Position numbers and translations under genes: made by a program. Of a stretch of 55,717 nucleotides of DNA, positions 17,543-26,019 are shown piece by piece; position 1 is the first letter of the stretch, and every line of letters starts with the position of its first letter. Under the pieces are notes generated by a model. It made no database searches, was not told the DNA's origin, and saw nothing but the letters and a program-made list of their open reading frames with translations. This DNA is from Pseudomonas sp. QTF5 (GTDB lineage: Bacteria; Pseudomonadota; Gammaproteobacteria; Pseudomonadales; Pseudomonadaceae). Where the stretch lies: NCBI RefSeq assembly GCF_000512695.2, contig NZ_AZRW02000043.1, positions 1-55,717 of the forward strand, written 5' to 3'.

Positions 17543-19318
17543 TCAGTGTTTGGCGACCAGGTCTTTAGGCAACTTGAACGTCCAGAGCATGCCGCCCTGG
17601 TTGAAGTCCTTGACGCGCTTGGCCACTTCGCCGCCCCACAGCGGTACCGCGCCGCCCCAGCCGGAGAGCACCGAGACGTATTGTTCGCCGTCCATTTCCC
17701 AGGTCACGGGCGAGCCGAGCACGCCGGAACCGGTCTGGAACTCCCAGACTTTCTCGCCAGTCTTGGCGTTGAACGCCTGCAGGAAACCTTCCGGCGTACC
17801 GGTGAACACCAGGTTGCCCTTGGTGGTCAGCACCCCGCCCCACAGCGGCGCGAAGTTCTTGTGGCGCCAGACTTCCTTGCCGGTTTTCGGGTCGATGGCG
17901 CGCAGCACGCCGATGTAGTCTTCGTTCAACGGTTTGATGGTGAAACCGGCGCCGAGGAACGCCGCGCCTTTCTTGTAGGCGATGCCTTCGTTCCAGATGT
18001 CCATGCCCCACTCGTTGGACGGCACATAGAACAGGCCGGTGTCGCGGTTGTAGGCCATCGGCATCCAGTTTTTCGCCCCCAGGAACGCTGGCGCGACGAA
18101 CACCGAACTGCCTTTGGCCTCGGAGCCCGGCGCCCCCGGACGGCTGGCTTCGTTGTAGATCGGCCGACCGTTTTTATCCAGGCCGCTGGCCCAGGTGATC
18201 TTGTCCACGAACGGGAAGCCGCGAATGAATTTGCCGTTGGTGCGATCGAGCACGTAGAAGAAACCGTTACGGTCCGCGGTGGCCGCCGCTTTGATTTCTT
18301 TGCCGCCTTCGTTGTAGTTGAACGACACCAGTTCGTTCACGCCGTCATAGTCCCAACCGTCGTGCGGTGTGCTCTGGAAGTGCCATTTGATGGTGCCGTC
18401 GTCCGGGTTCAGCGCCAGGCGCGACGACGAGTAGAGATTGTCGCCAGGACGCAGGTGCGAGTTCCACGGCGCCGGGTTACCGGTGCCGAATAGCAGCAGA
18501 TTGGTTTCCGGATCGTAGTAGCCGCCCAGCCAAGGTGCCGCGCCGCCGGTTTTCCACAGATCGCCCGGCCAGGTTTTGCCCGCTTCGCCGCCGGAGATGC
18601 CGTTCTCCACAGCCTTGCCGTCCTTGTAGACATAGCCCATGTGGCCTTCGACGGTCGGCCGGCTCCACAGCAGGCTGCCGTTTTTAGGGTCGTAGGCTTC
18701 GATCTTGCCCACCACCCCGAACTCGCCACCGGCCACGCCGGTGATCAATTTACCGTTGATGACCAACGGCGCGGCGCTGATGGAATAGCCTTCCTTGTGG
18801 TCGGCGACTTTTTTGCTCCAGACGACTTTGCCGGTGTCCTTGTTCAGGGCCACGAGCTTGGCGTCGAGGGTGCCGAAAATCACCAGATCGCCGTAAAGGG
18901 CAACACCACGGTTGATCACGTCGCAGCACGGGCGGATGTCATCGGGCAGGCGCGCGTCGTATTGCCAGAGCTTGCGACCGGTGCGCGCATCCACCGCGAA
19001 CACCCGCGAGTAGGAGCCGGTCATGTACATCACGCCGTCCTTGACCATCGGCTGCGCTTGTTGACCGCGCTGCTTTTCCCCGCCGAACGAAAAGGCCCAG
19101 ACCGGACGCAGGTCCTTCACGTTGTCGACATTGAGGGTATCCAGCGGGCTGTAGCGCTGACCCTGGACGCCCAGGCCATTGGTGACGACCTGCTCCGGGT
19201 TCTTCGGATCCTGGAGGATGTCTTGATCGGAGACGGCGGCCAATGCCTGGCCAGACAACAGCATGGCACTGAGCAGCATGCTCAAAACGAAGGGTTGGCG
19301 ACGTGCGGGTTGGGTCAT
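17543..19318 (-). CDS. pedH: Quinoprotein (PQQ) ethanol dehydrogenase, lanthanide (PedH) type
   Basis: A 591-residue periplasmic eight-bladed propeller. The signal peptide ends near ALA-AVS (about residue 28). The adjacent Cys131-Cys132 pair (RPCCDV) is the vicinal disulfide that contacts PQQ. Metal-site residues are Glu199 (GGEFG), Asn281 (GTGNPAPWN) and catalytic Asp323. Asp325 follows two residues later (WDYDG). That second aspartate is, to my knowledge, the mark of lanthanide-dependent enzymes, while calcium enzymes have Ala or Ser there. The closest remembered relative is P. putida PedH. It oxidises primary alcohols and aldehydes and should pass electrons to cytochrome PedF. No calcium-type PedE/ExaA is present in this window. 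Confidence 0.93.
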   Translation of the reverse strand: MTQPARRQPFVLSMLLSAMLLSGQALAAVSDQDILQDPKNPEQVVTNGLGVQGQRYSPLDTLNVDNVKDLRPVWAFSFGGEKQRGQQAQPMVKDGVMYMTGSYSRVFAVDARTGRKLWQYDARLPDDIRPCCDVINRGVALYGDLVIFGTLDAKLVALNKDTGKVVWSKKVADHKEGYSISAAPLVINGKLITGVAGGEFGVVGKIEAYDPKNGSLLWSRPTVEGHMGYVYKDGKAVENGISGGEAGKTWPGDLWKTGGAAPWLGGYYDPETNLLLFGTGNPAPWNSHLRPGDNLYSSSRLALNPDDGTIKWHFQSTPHDGWDYDGVNELVSFNYNEGGKEIKAAATADRNGFFYVLDRTNGKFIRGFPFVDKITWASGLDKNGRPIYNEASRPGAPGSEAKGSSVFVAPAFLGAKNWMPMAYNRDTGLFYVPSNEWGMDIWNEGIAYKKGAAFLGAGFTIKPLNEDYIGVLRAIDPKTGKEVWRHKNFAPLWGGVLTTKGNLVFTGTPEGFLQAFNAKTGEKVWEFQTGSGVLGSPVTWEMDGEQYVSVLSGWGGAVPLWGGEVAKRVKDFNQGGMLWTFKLPKDLVAKH

Positions 19319-19374
19319 GACGGCTGCCTCTGCGGTTTTTGTTATACCCGGGAAATTTTCCCGGTCTGGTGCAG

Positions 19375-19442
19375 ATTCTTGGGCGCCGCCGCCCTTGCAA
19401 CAATTGCCCGCAGTGCGGAGATTGCTAGTTCCTTAGTACCGG
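19375..19442 (-). promoter_or_regulatory. pedH promoter: candidate activator dyad plus -10
   Basis: CTAGTTCCTTAGTACCGG (19425-19442, shown plus strand) shares the TT centre and AGTACYGG half with the site at 26970. AAGAAT (19375-19380, read on minus) follows after 44 bp. TATAAC at 19341-19346 is an alternative -10. The 350-bp gap to the next gene otherwise holds REP DNA only. Confidence 0.45.
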
Positions 19443-19490
19443 GTCGGAGGAGATGAGGACCACCCACATTCTTGCGATAGAAACTGGATC

Positions 19491-19652
19491 CTGTGGGAGC
19501 GGGCTTGCTCGCGAAAGCGGTGTGTCAGGCACTATCAATGTTGAATGTTAAGGCCTCTTCGCGAGCAAGCCCGCTCCCACAGTGGATTTTCGGTGTGCAC
19601 AACATCTGCGTTCACACCGCTCAAATGTGGGAGCGGGCTTGCTCGCGAAGGC
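19491..19652. repeat. REP pair plus a third single REP
   Basis: Opposed REP cores at about 19491-19517 and 19557-19581, then a third core at 19624-19652 just after the metallohydrolase stop region. They lie between pedH and the upstream relay genes. Confidence 0.88.
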
Positions 19653-19668
19653 TGTGTATCAGGCAACA

Positions 19669-20604
19669 TCAGTGCTGGCCAGAATCCACCCGCCTCATCA
19701 CCCCCCGTTCGTAACGCGAGTACAAATGGCTGACGCTGCGAATCAGCTCATAACGGCTTAGGCTGATCCCCGCGAAACGCTCGGGGATGGGGCTGCGGAT
19801 CATCTCGGCCATGTCGCTGCCATTGGCCGCGCCATCGCGCATTAGCTGGTCCAGCCAGGTCAGGTAATCGCGCATCTGCTCGAACGGTTTTGTATCCGTG
19901 GCCACTGGCCCATGGCCGGGGACGATCAGCGTCCACGGTAAATCTTTTAAAGCCGCGATGTCCGCCAGCCATACTGACAACCCCGGACTGTTGGGGGTGG
20001 TCAGGGCACGTTGGTAAAACACCAGATCCCCGGCAAACAGCACGCCGGTTTTCTGGTCGAGAATAGCCAGATCCGCGCCGGTGTGCCCACCCAGACTCAG
20101 TAGGCGCAAATCGTGGTTCCCAAAACTTTGCACGCCGGGCGTCAGCGTCTGCGTCGGCAACACCACTTCGGTGCCACGCATCCAGTCGCCCACCAGCCGA
20201 TACATGTTCTCGGCCATGGCATCACCCTGTTGTCGCAACAGCTCGGTGGTGCCGGCGAGCGCACCGATCGGCACGTCAGTGAAAGCCTGATTGCCCAGCA
20301 CATGGTCGGGATGGTGATGGGTCAGCAGCACCTGAATCACCGGTTTATCGGTGGTCGCCGCAATCGCTTTGCGCAGGGCTTCGCCATAGCGTTTCGACGG
20401 CCCGGTGTCGATTACCACCACGCCCTCCTCGGTGACGATGAACGCGGTGTTGACGATGTTACCGCCGTTGCTCTTGGCGAAGTTGTCGGTGCTGCCTTCC
20501 AGCAGCCAGGTGTCTTCGGCGATCTGCCGGGGCTTGAGTACGTAATCGGGATCGGCCAGGGCCGGCAGGCTCAGACTGATGAACAACAGCAGCATCCAGC
20601 GCAT
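19669..20604 (-). CDS. Quinoprotein relay system zinc metallohydrolase (MBL fold)
   Basis: A 311-residue exported metallo-beta-lactamase-fold protein. It has a signal peptide (MRWMLLLFISLSLPALA) and the metal motif HHHPDH in LTHHHPDHVLGNQAF, a later GGHTGADL and a PGHGPVA histidine. It belongs to the SoxH-related group found beside PQQ dehydrogenases (the TIGR 'quinoprotein relay system zinc metallohydrolase 1' concept). The reaction is unknown. ATG 20604 is preferred over GTG 20607 because GGAG is then 6 bp away. It is last in a four-gene minus-strand unit with the SoxYZ-like, binding-protein and PedF genes. Confidence 0.85.
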   Translation of the reverse strand: MRWMLLLFISLSLPALADPDYVLKPRQIAEDTWLLEGSTDNFAKSNGGNIVNTAFIVTEEGVVVIDTGPSKRYGEALRKAIAATTDKPVIQVLLTHHHPDHVLGNQAFTDVPIGALAGTTELLRQQGDAMAENMYRLVGDWMRGTEVVLPTQTLTPGVQSFGNHDLRLLSLGGHTGADLAILDQKTGVLFAGDLVFYQRALTTPNSPGLSVWLADIAALKDLPWTLIVPGHGPVATDTKPFEQMRDYLTWLDQLMRDGAANGSDMAEMIRSPIPERFAGISLSRYELIRSVSHLYSRYERGVMRRVDSGQH

Positions 20605-20619
20605 CACTCGCTCCTTGGG

Positions 20620-21369
20620 TCAGGGAATGGCCGCATCGAATTGATTGCCGCTGTTGTCGCGCAACACCAGGCGCGTCTGCCCCGTTCCTTCGATATCGAA
20701 GGCCAGATTGGGGTTTTCGCTGACCGCCGGGAACAACTCCAGACGCGCCAGCAAGTGATCGTTTTGATCGCGCAGCTCGGCCTGATTGATGAAGAATTCC
20801 GGGATGCCGCTGACCATGCCGTTGTCCATCGGATGCGCCACCTGCAAACGCACGCGGCTGAATTCACCACGGGGATAACGACCGCCAAGCACTTCGCCGA
20901 TGCGGTCTTCCCAACCTGGCTGAGTGCGCACCACGCTTGGCGCCGTGCAACCCCCGCCCGCCGCATCGATCAGGGTCGAGCCGACATGCCACAGCCCGTC
21001 GCGGGTCAGTACCGCCGCACGTAATGGCGTGGCCTGTTCAACGCGGATGCGGATCGACAGCCACGGCAGCACACCGTTCAAGGGTTCGAAGTCGACGATT
21101 TTCGGCAGCGGATTGAGTTCGGCCCAGGCGAGGATTCGTACCACTTCACCCTTGAACGCTCGGGCGTCAATTTCCAGTGGCACTTGCCGGGCGTCTTCGG
21201 CAAATGGCGGCGCGAGCAACTTGACCCGCTCGTCGAACACGAACGGTGCGTCGCCGAGCATCTGCTTGTGATAGAACGCCCACATCACCGACGGCACCGG
21301 ATCGACATCCACCGCGTGCGCGGCCAGGGGCAACCAGCAGGCCAACAGACAACTCGCTCGCCAGTTCAC
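20620..21369 (-). CDS. Quinoprotein dehydrogenase-associated SoxYZ-like carrier
   Basis: A 249-residue periplasmic protein with signal peptide (cleavage near AAHA-VDVD). The first part resembles SoxY, and the cysteine in AAGGGCTAPSV is the candidate carrier residue. The last roughly 100 residues resemble SoxZ, with HPMDNG and PEFFINQ. In thiosulfate oxidation SoxYZ carries sulfur on a cysteine arm, but here no Sox enzymes are nearby, so the load is unknown. Its start overlaps the upstream gene by 4 bp and the metallohydrolase begins 15 bp downstream, so all three are probably made together. Confidence 0.85.
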   Translation of the reverse strand: MNWRASCLLACWLPLAAHAVDVDPVPSVMWAFYHKQMLGDAPFVFDERVKLLAPPFAEDARQVPLEIDARAFKGEVVRILAWAELNPLPKIVDFEPLNGVLPWLSIRIRVEQATPLRAAVLTRDGLWHVGSTLIDAAGGGCTAPSVVRTQPGWEDRIGEVLGGRYPRGEFSRVRLQVAHPMDNGMVSGIPEFFINQAELRDQNDHLLARLELFPAVSENPNLAFDIEGTGQTRLVLRDNSGNQFDAAIP

Positions 21370-22244
21370 TGTTGATACATCTCGGGCACGTCATACCGCA
21401 GGCCGTAACGGGCATAAATGGCTTTCACCGAGCCCTCGCGAATCAACGCTTCCAGCGCCTCTTCCACGGCGTAGGCCAGTTGCCGGTTGCTTTCATGCAC
21501 CGCCATGCCGATCTCCCAGAGCTGCTTGCCCATGTTCGGGTAGGCGTTTTCCGCCAGTGCCACTTGCGGGTCGGCGGCCTGATGGACTTGCCAGTCGATC
21601 TCGCCGCGCATGGCCATCACCGCGTCGACTTCACCGGCCTTCATCGCGGCAAACGCCTGGGGCACGCCTGGGTAATGGTGGGTCTTGGCGGCGAGCATGC
21701 CGTTGAACACCGAGGTCAGGTAAAACGACGGCACGCTGTCGACTTCGACGCCGATCGGGTGTTGCTGGAACACCGCGACACTCGCCACCGAGTCCAGCCG
21801 ACGACGGTCGTAAGCCACTTGCCATTGTTCGGTCTGGTACGGCCCGAACATCACCACATGGCCGTTTTCCAGCTCACCCAGTTCATTGCGTTTCTGTGAG
21901 TAATCGCGATCGTAGGGCACGCGCATCATCAGGTCGGCCAGTTGCTGATTGTGCAACTGACTGGCCCGCCAGATGTAATCGCGCAGGTCGTCGTCGAGCT
22001 TTTCCCCGGCGGGTGCCCAGATCAGCTTCAGGCGCACCCCCATGGCCTTGGCCAGGGCCTGGGCGAGTTCGACATCGACTCCGCGAGCCTTGCCAGCGTC
22101 TTCAAAGCTGTAGGGCGCGAAGTCCTTGTACACCGCGACTTTCAGCTCCGCGGCGGCGATCATTTCGTCATAGGTACGGACCTGCGCCTGCGCTGTCTGG
22201 CAACACAGCCACACAGCGCTGATCAACACCGCGAACAAACGCAT
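21366..22244 (-). CDS. pedG: Quinoprotein dehydrogenase-associated periplasmic binding protein (PedG/ExaG-like)
   Basis: A 292-residue exported type II solute-binding fold. The signal peptide ends near AQAQ-VRTY, and the body has KVAVYKDFAPYSFED and RGVDVELAQALAKAMGV, typical of amino-acid-type binding proteins. It lacks a matching permease here. Orthologues beside methanol and ethanol dehydrogenases (MxaJ-like group) are thought to assist the enzyme or its cofactor rather than transport. It is located 3 bp after pedF and overlaps the SoxYZ-like gene by 4 bp. The true ligand is not deducible. Confidence 0.82.
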   Translation of the reverse strand: MRLFAVLISAVWLCCQTAQAQVRTYDEMIAAAELKVAVYKDFAPYSFEDAGKARGVDVELAQALAKAMGVRLKLIWAPAGEKLDDDLRDYIWRASQLHNQQLADLMMRVPYDRDYSQKRNELGELENGHVVMFGPYQTEQWQVAYDRRRLDSVASVAVFQQHPIGVEVDSVPSFYLTSVFNGMLAAKTHHYPGVPQAFAAMKAGEVDAVMAMRGEIDWQVHQAADPQVALAENAYPNMGKQLWEIGMAVHESNRQLAYAVEEALEALIREGSVKAIYARYGLRYDVPEMYQQ

Positions 22245-22247
22245 GGG

Positions 22248-22709
22248 TTACTCCTCGACGTGCACGCTGTCCAGGTAGGTGCGCACCGCCCACAAGGCTT
22301 CCTGACTCAGGTAGTCGGCCATCTTCGGCATGTACACCCGACCGTCACGCACGGCGCCATGGCGCACGCGTTCGACAAACCATTCATCACCGGCCTCGCC
22401 GACGTCGAGCATGCGCAAGTCAGGGGCGATGCCGCCGGACTTGGCTTCCAGGCCATGACAGGCCGCGCAGTTCTGGTTGTAGGCCGAGGAGCCGATTTGC
22501 ACGGCTTTTTCCCGTTCCGGGGAGGAACGATAAGGGTTCGCCGCCGCCCAACCATCGGCATCGACTTGCACACCGGCATCCTTGATCGGGGTCAGTCCCA
22601 GGGTTTCGACGGCTTGGGGGACCACGTTGCCGTGGGCCCAGACGGAACCTGCGCTGATAAAACCGGCCAGCAGTCCGGCAACCAGCAAGGCGTTGCGTTT
22701 TGTTGTCAT
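22248..22709 (-). CDS. pedF: Cytochrome c550 PedF
   Basis: A 153-residue periplasmic mono-haem cytochrome c, electron acceptor of the quinoprotein dehydrogenase. It has a signal peptide (cleavage near VWA-HGN), one CAACH haem motif (NQNCAACHG), a later Met in VYMPKMADY as probable axial ligand, and a C-terminal LSQEALWAVRTYLDS helix. It is first in the unit that also encodes the PedG-like, SoxYZ-like and metallohydrolase proteins. Confidence 0.92.
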   Translation of the reverse strand: MTTKRNALLVAGLLAGFISAGSVWAHGNVVPQAVETLGLTPIKDAGVQVDADGWAAANPYRSSPEREKAVQIGSSAYNQNCAACHGLEAKSGGIAPDLRMLDVGEAGDEWFVERVRHGAVRDGRVYMPKMADYLSQEALWAVRTYLDSVHVEE

Positions 22710-22762
22710 TGTTATGCCCTCAAGATTGCACGCAAAACCTCTTTGAAGAGGCTATGGCACCC

Positions 22763-22830
22763 ATCTTAGGAACGGCTTTGCGCCAACCCCATGCTGCTTT
22801 GGTGGCCGCGGCCTACTCCCTTGGTAGTAG
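22763..22830 (-). promoter_or_regulatory. pedF promoter: best copy of the 18-bp dyad plus -10
   Basis: CTACTCCCTTGGTAGTAG (22813-22830) is a near-perfect dyad, with seven of eight arm pairs complementary around TT. A TAAGAT hexamer on the minus strand (22763-22768) follows after 44 bp. The left edge of the dyad contains the stop codon of the 42-residue open frame. Confidence 0.6.
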
Positions 22831-22941
22831 GGCTTGTGGCGCAGGCCCAACCAATACGGGTCGCGCGCCGTGAAGCTTGTCGACGCCGATCAGGGTCAGG
22901 ATCAGCAAAAACGGCAGGAGCAGTGCTTTGAGAATTCGCAT
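22813..22941 (-). CDS. Small membrane peptide (42 residues), uncharacterised
   Basis: The frame starts at ATG 22941 behind a strong ribosome site (GGGGGAGATTGACC) and ends at TAG 22813-22815. It reads MRILKALLLPFLLILTLIGV, then DKLHGARPVLVGPAPQ and ALLPRE. The first 20 residues form one membrane segment or uncleaved signal, followed by a short Pro-rich periplasmic tail. It lies between pedF and the divergent PQQ-associated ABC operon. I do not recognise a family. The strong ribosome site and position favour a real gene. Confidence 0.55.
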   Translation of the reverse strand: MRILKALLLPFLLILTLIGVDKLHGARPVLVGPAPQALLPRE

Positions 22942-23006
22942 GGTCAATCTCCCCCTTGAGTGATGGCCGTTGCAGCCCATGCTAAAACCGCGCCGCCCGG
23001 GGTGAG

Positions 23007-23074
23007 TTACTACCTTGGTACTGGCCCATCGGTACTTTCTGCATATTTCCCCGCCCGTCCAGGGTTCCTATGCT
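23007..23074 (+). promoter_or_regulatory. Promoter of the PQQ-associated ABC operon: dyad plus -10
   Basis: TTACTACCTTGGTACTGG (23007-23024) has a TACC-TT-GGTA core. TATGCT (23069-23074) follows after 44 bp, and the gene starts at 23101. GGTACTTTC at 23031-23039 may be an extra half-site. No good -35 is visible, as expected for an activator-dependent promoter. Confidence 0.6.
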
Positions 23075-23100
23075 GGCGCTACCTGTGATGGAGTGCCTTT

Positions 23101-24285
23101 ATGCGCCAGCTCGCCCCTTACGCCTTGATCTACCTGTTGGCGATTGCCTGCGCCGCCGGGGTGGCGACCCAAGTTCAGGCGGCGGACGCGCCGTTGCAGG
23201 TGCAGATCGCCTACCTGGGTTATCGCCCCGACCCCGGGCCATTACTGTCGAACGTCATTCCCGAGCCGACCGATGCCGGCCTGCGCGGCGCCGAACTGGC
23301 GATCACCGACAGCAACAGTACCGGGCGTTTTCTCAATCACAGCTACAGCCTGGTCAGCGCCAGCGTCGACAATCCGGATGCGCTGATCGAAGCGGCCAAA
23401 GCCCAACACGAACAAGGCCTGCGCCTGTTTGTGGTGAATGCACCAGCGCAAACCCTGCGCCGACTCAGCGCCGTGCTACCCGACAGCCTGCTGTTCAATG
23501 CCGGCAGCCCGGATGACAGCCTGCGCAGCACCGACTGCCTGCCGAACGTGCTGCACAGCCTGCCAAGCCGGGCGATGCTGGCCGATGCGCTGGCGCAATT
23601 TCTGGTGCTGCGCAAATGGCAGCGGGCACTGCTGATCGTCGGCCCAACCGCGGACGATCAAGCCTATGCCGCCGCCCTGCGTCGCGCGGCTAAACGCTTC
23701 GGCCTGCAACTGGTGGCGGAGAAAGCCTGGAGTTTCGATAACGACCAGCGCCGCAGCGCCCAGGCCGACATGCCGCTGTTCACCCAGACCGCCGAGTACG
23801 ACGTAGTGCTGGTGGCCGATGAACGCGGCGACTTCGGCGAGTACGTGCCCTACCAGACCTGGTATCCACGACCGGTGGCCGGCACTCAGGGCCTGACCCC
23901 GGTGGGCTGGCACAAGACCGTGGAAACCTACGGTGCCGCGCAGTTGCAGAAACGCTTCGAAGCCCTGGCCGGGCGCTGGATGAACGACCGGGATTTCGCC
24001 GCGTGGATGGCCGTGCGCAGCATCGCCAGTGCGGTGGGCAAACTGCGTCAGGCCGATGCCATGGCGATTCGTACGCTTGCAATCAGCGAGCAATTGCCAC
24101 TGGACGGCTTCAAGGGTCGCAAGCTCAGTTATCGGCCGTGGAACGGTCAATTGCGCCAGCCGATCCCCATCGTGCAACCCCGGGCGCTGGTCAGCACCTC
24201 GCCGCAAGACGGTTTCCTGCACCCCGTCAACGAAATGGACAGCCTGGGTTACGACAAAGCCGAGGTCAGCTGCCGCTTTCTCTGA
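23101..24285 (+). CDS. PQQ-system ABC transporter substrate-binding protein
   Basis: A 394-residue exported protein of the branched-chain amino acid binding fold (type I). The signal peptide ends near VQA-ADAP. ELAITDSNSTGRFLNHSY and LFVVNAPAQTL fit the group seen beside PQQ alcohol dehydrogenases (P. putida ped genes). GGAG sits 7 bp before the ATG. It is followed by a propeller protein, ABC ATPase and permease in one unit. Because the permease is of the ABC-2 export type, a pure uptake role is doubtful. It may sense alcohol or redox state or help export. Function inferred. Confidence 0.8.
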   Translation: MRQLAPYALIYLLAIACAAGVATQVQAADAPLQVQIAYLGYRPDPGPLLSNVIPEPTDAGLRGAELAITDSNSTGRFLNHSYSLVSASVDNPDALIEAAKAQHEQGLRLFVVNAPAQTLRRLSAVLPDSLLFNAGSPDDSLRSTDCLPNVLHSLPSRAMLADALAQFLVLRKWQRALLIVGPTADDQAYAAALRRAAKRFGLQLVAEKAWSFDNDQRRSAQADMPLFTQTAEYDVVLVADERGDFGEYVPYQTWYPRPVAGTQGLTPVGWHKTVETYGAAQLQKRFEALAGRWMNDRDFAAWMAVRSIASAVGKLRQADAMAIRTLAISEQLPLDGFKGRKLSYRPWNGQLRQPIPIVQPRALVSTSPQDGFLHPVNEMDSLGYDKAEVSCRFL

Positions 24286-24319
24286 TCGCCTTTTTCACGA
24301 CAACAACAAGGAATCTGCC

Positions 24320-25279
24320 ATGCGCCGCACCCTGCTTTCCTGCGCCCTGCTGCTCGCCGCCGGGCACGCCGCTGCCAGCACCGCCTGGGTCTCCAACGAA
24401 AAGGACAACAGCCTGAGCCTGATCGATATGCAGACCCTGCAAGTCACCGACACCCTGCCCGTCGGCCAGCGCCCGCGCGGCCTGTTGCTGTCCCACGACA
24501 ACAAGCTGCTGTACATCTGCGCCAGCGATTCGGACCGGGTCCAGGTGATGGACGTCGCCACGCGCAAGATCATCAAGGAACTGCCCTCGGGCAAAGACCC
24601 TGAGCAATTCGCCCTGCATCCCAACAATCGTTGGTTGTACGTCTCCAACGAGGACGATGCGCTGGTGACGGTGATCGACACCGAAACCTCCAAGGTGCTC
24701 GGGCAAATCGACGTTGGCGTCGAGCCTGAAGGCATGGCCGTCAGCCCCGACGGCAAGTGGGCGGTGAACACCAGTGAAACCACCAACATGCTGCACTGGA
24801 TCGACACCAGCACCCAGACCCTGGCCGACAACACCCTGGTCGATCAGCGGCCGCGTTTCGTCGAATTCAATCCCGATGGCTCGCAGCTCTGGGCTTCGGC
24901 GGAAATCGGCGGCACGGTGACGATTCTCGACGTCGCCAGCCGCAAGATCCTCAAGACCCTGACCTTCCAGATCAAAGGCGTGCACCCGGACAAAGTCCAG
25001 CCGGTGGGGATCAAACTCAGCGCCGACGGCAAGTACGGTTTCGTCGCGCTCGGCCCGGCCAATCATGTGGCAGTGATCGATGCCAAGACCTTCGAGATCG
25101 TTGATTACCTGTTGGTGGGCCGACGGGTCTGGCAGATGTCGTTTACCCCGGATCAACGGCAATTGCTGGCCACTAATGGCGTCAGCGGCGACGTATCGGT
25201 GATCGATGTCGACAGCCTCAAGGTTACCAAGTCGGTGAAGGTCGGGCGCTATCCGTGGGGCGTGGTGGTGACGCCATGA
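24320..25279 (+). CDS. PQQ-dependent catabolism-associated YVTN beta-propeller protein
   Basis: A 319-residue exported propeller with a signal peptide (cleavage near AAA-STAW). Repeated blades follow the pattern WVSNEKDNSLSLIDMQT, YICASDSDRVQVMDVAT, WLYVSNEDDALVTVIDTET and so on to the last VSVIDVDSLKVTKSVKVG. It corresponds to the TIGR03866-type protein linked to PQQ dehydrogenases. AAGGAA precedes the ATG. ATGA overlap with the ATPase gene indicates co-translation. It probably binds a periplasmic partner, but no catalytic motif is seen. Confidence 0.85.
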   Translation: MRRTLLSCALLLAAGHAAASTAWVSNEKDNSLSLIDMQTLQVTDTLPVGQRPRGLLLSHDNKLLYICASDSDRVQVMDVATRKIIKELPSGKDPEQFALHPNNRWLYVSNEDDALVTVIDTETSKVLGQIDVGVEPEGMAVSPDGKWAVNTSETTNMLHWIDTSTQTLADNTLVDQRPRFVEFNPDGSQLWASAEIGGTVTILDVASRKILKTLTFQIKGVHPDKVQPVGIKLSADGKYGFVALGPANHVAVIDAKTFEIVDYLLVGRRVWQMSFTPDQRQLLATNGVSGDVSVIDVDSLKVTKSVKVGRYPWGVVVTP

Positions 25280-26019
25280 ACGCCCTTGAAGTCAGCGACC
25301 TGAGTTTCGCTTACGGCCAGCGCGAGGCCTTGCGTCAAGTGAGTTTCAGCCTGGCACCGGGACGTTTTGCGGCGTTGCTTGGACCGAACGGCGCGGGCAA
25401 GTCGACGCTGATCGCCCTGCTCACTCGGCTCTATGATGTGCAGCGCGGTGATATTCGGGTCGGCGGCTGCTCCTTGCGCACCTCGGCACGTCCGGCGCTC
25501 AAGCAATTGGGTGTGGTGTTTCAGCAAAGCACTTTGGATCTGGATCTTAGCGTCGAGCAGAACCTGAGTTATCACGCTGCGCTGCATGGTTTGTCCCGGC
25601 GCCAGACTGGCCTTCGGGTCGATGCCGAACTGGCGCGTCAGGCCTTGACCGAGCGCCGTCGCGAACGGGTGCGCGAGCTCAATGGCGGCCACCGTCGGCG
25701 AGTGGAAATCGCCCGCGCGTTGCTGCACGAGCCAAGCTTGCTGCTGCTTGATGAGGCCAGTGTCGGCCTCGATCCGGCCAGTCGCCTGGCGCTCAACCAA
25801 CACATCCGCAGCCTGTGCCGCGAGCACAACATCAGCGTGCTCTGGACCACTCATTTGCTGGATGAAGTGCAGCCCAGCGACGACTTGCTGATCCTGCATC
25901 AAGGCCGTTTGGTGGCCAGCGGACAGGCAGACGCCCTGAGCCTGGAACATGGTGGTGACCTCGGTTCGGCCTTCGCTCGCCTGACCACCCCGGTTCCTTC
26001 AGGAGCAGTCGTCAGATGA
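25276..26019 (+). CDS. pedB: ABC transporter ATP-binding protein (PQQ-associated)
   Basis: A 247-residue ATPase. Walker A is LLGPNGAGKST (about residue 37), a signature variant LNGGHRRRVEIARAL replaces LSGGQ, Walker B is LLLLDEASVGLD and the switch histidine is in LWTTHLLDE. It overlaps both neighbours by 4 bp, so it is coupled to the propeller and permease genes. It belongs to the exporter-like (DrrA/CcmA) class. The substrate is unknown. The symbol follows P. putida U ped naming with some uncertainty. Confidence 0.88.
   Translation: MNALEVSDLSFAYGQREALRQVSFSLAPGRFAALLGPNGAGKSTLIALLTRLYDVQRGDIRVGGCSLRTSARPALKQLGVVFQQSTLDLDLSVEQNLSYHAALHGLSRRQTGLRVDAELARQALTERRRERVRELNGGHRRRVEIARALLHEPSLLLLDEASVGLDPASRLALNQHIRSLCREHNISVLWTTHLLDEVQPSDDLLILHQGRLVASGQADALSLEHGGDLGSAFARLTTPVPSGAVVR

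Noticed and set aside
22248..23100. A missing or broken pedE between pedF and the ABC operon
   Set aside because: No quinoprotein fragments were seen in any frame of the 391-bp gap, so there is no pseudogene to report, only absence.
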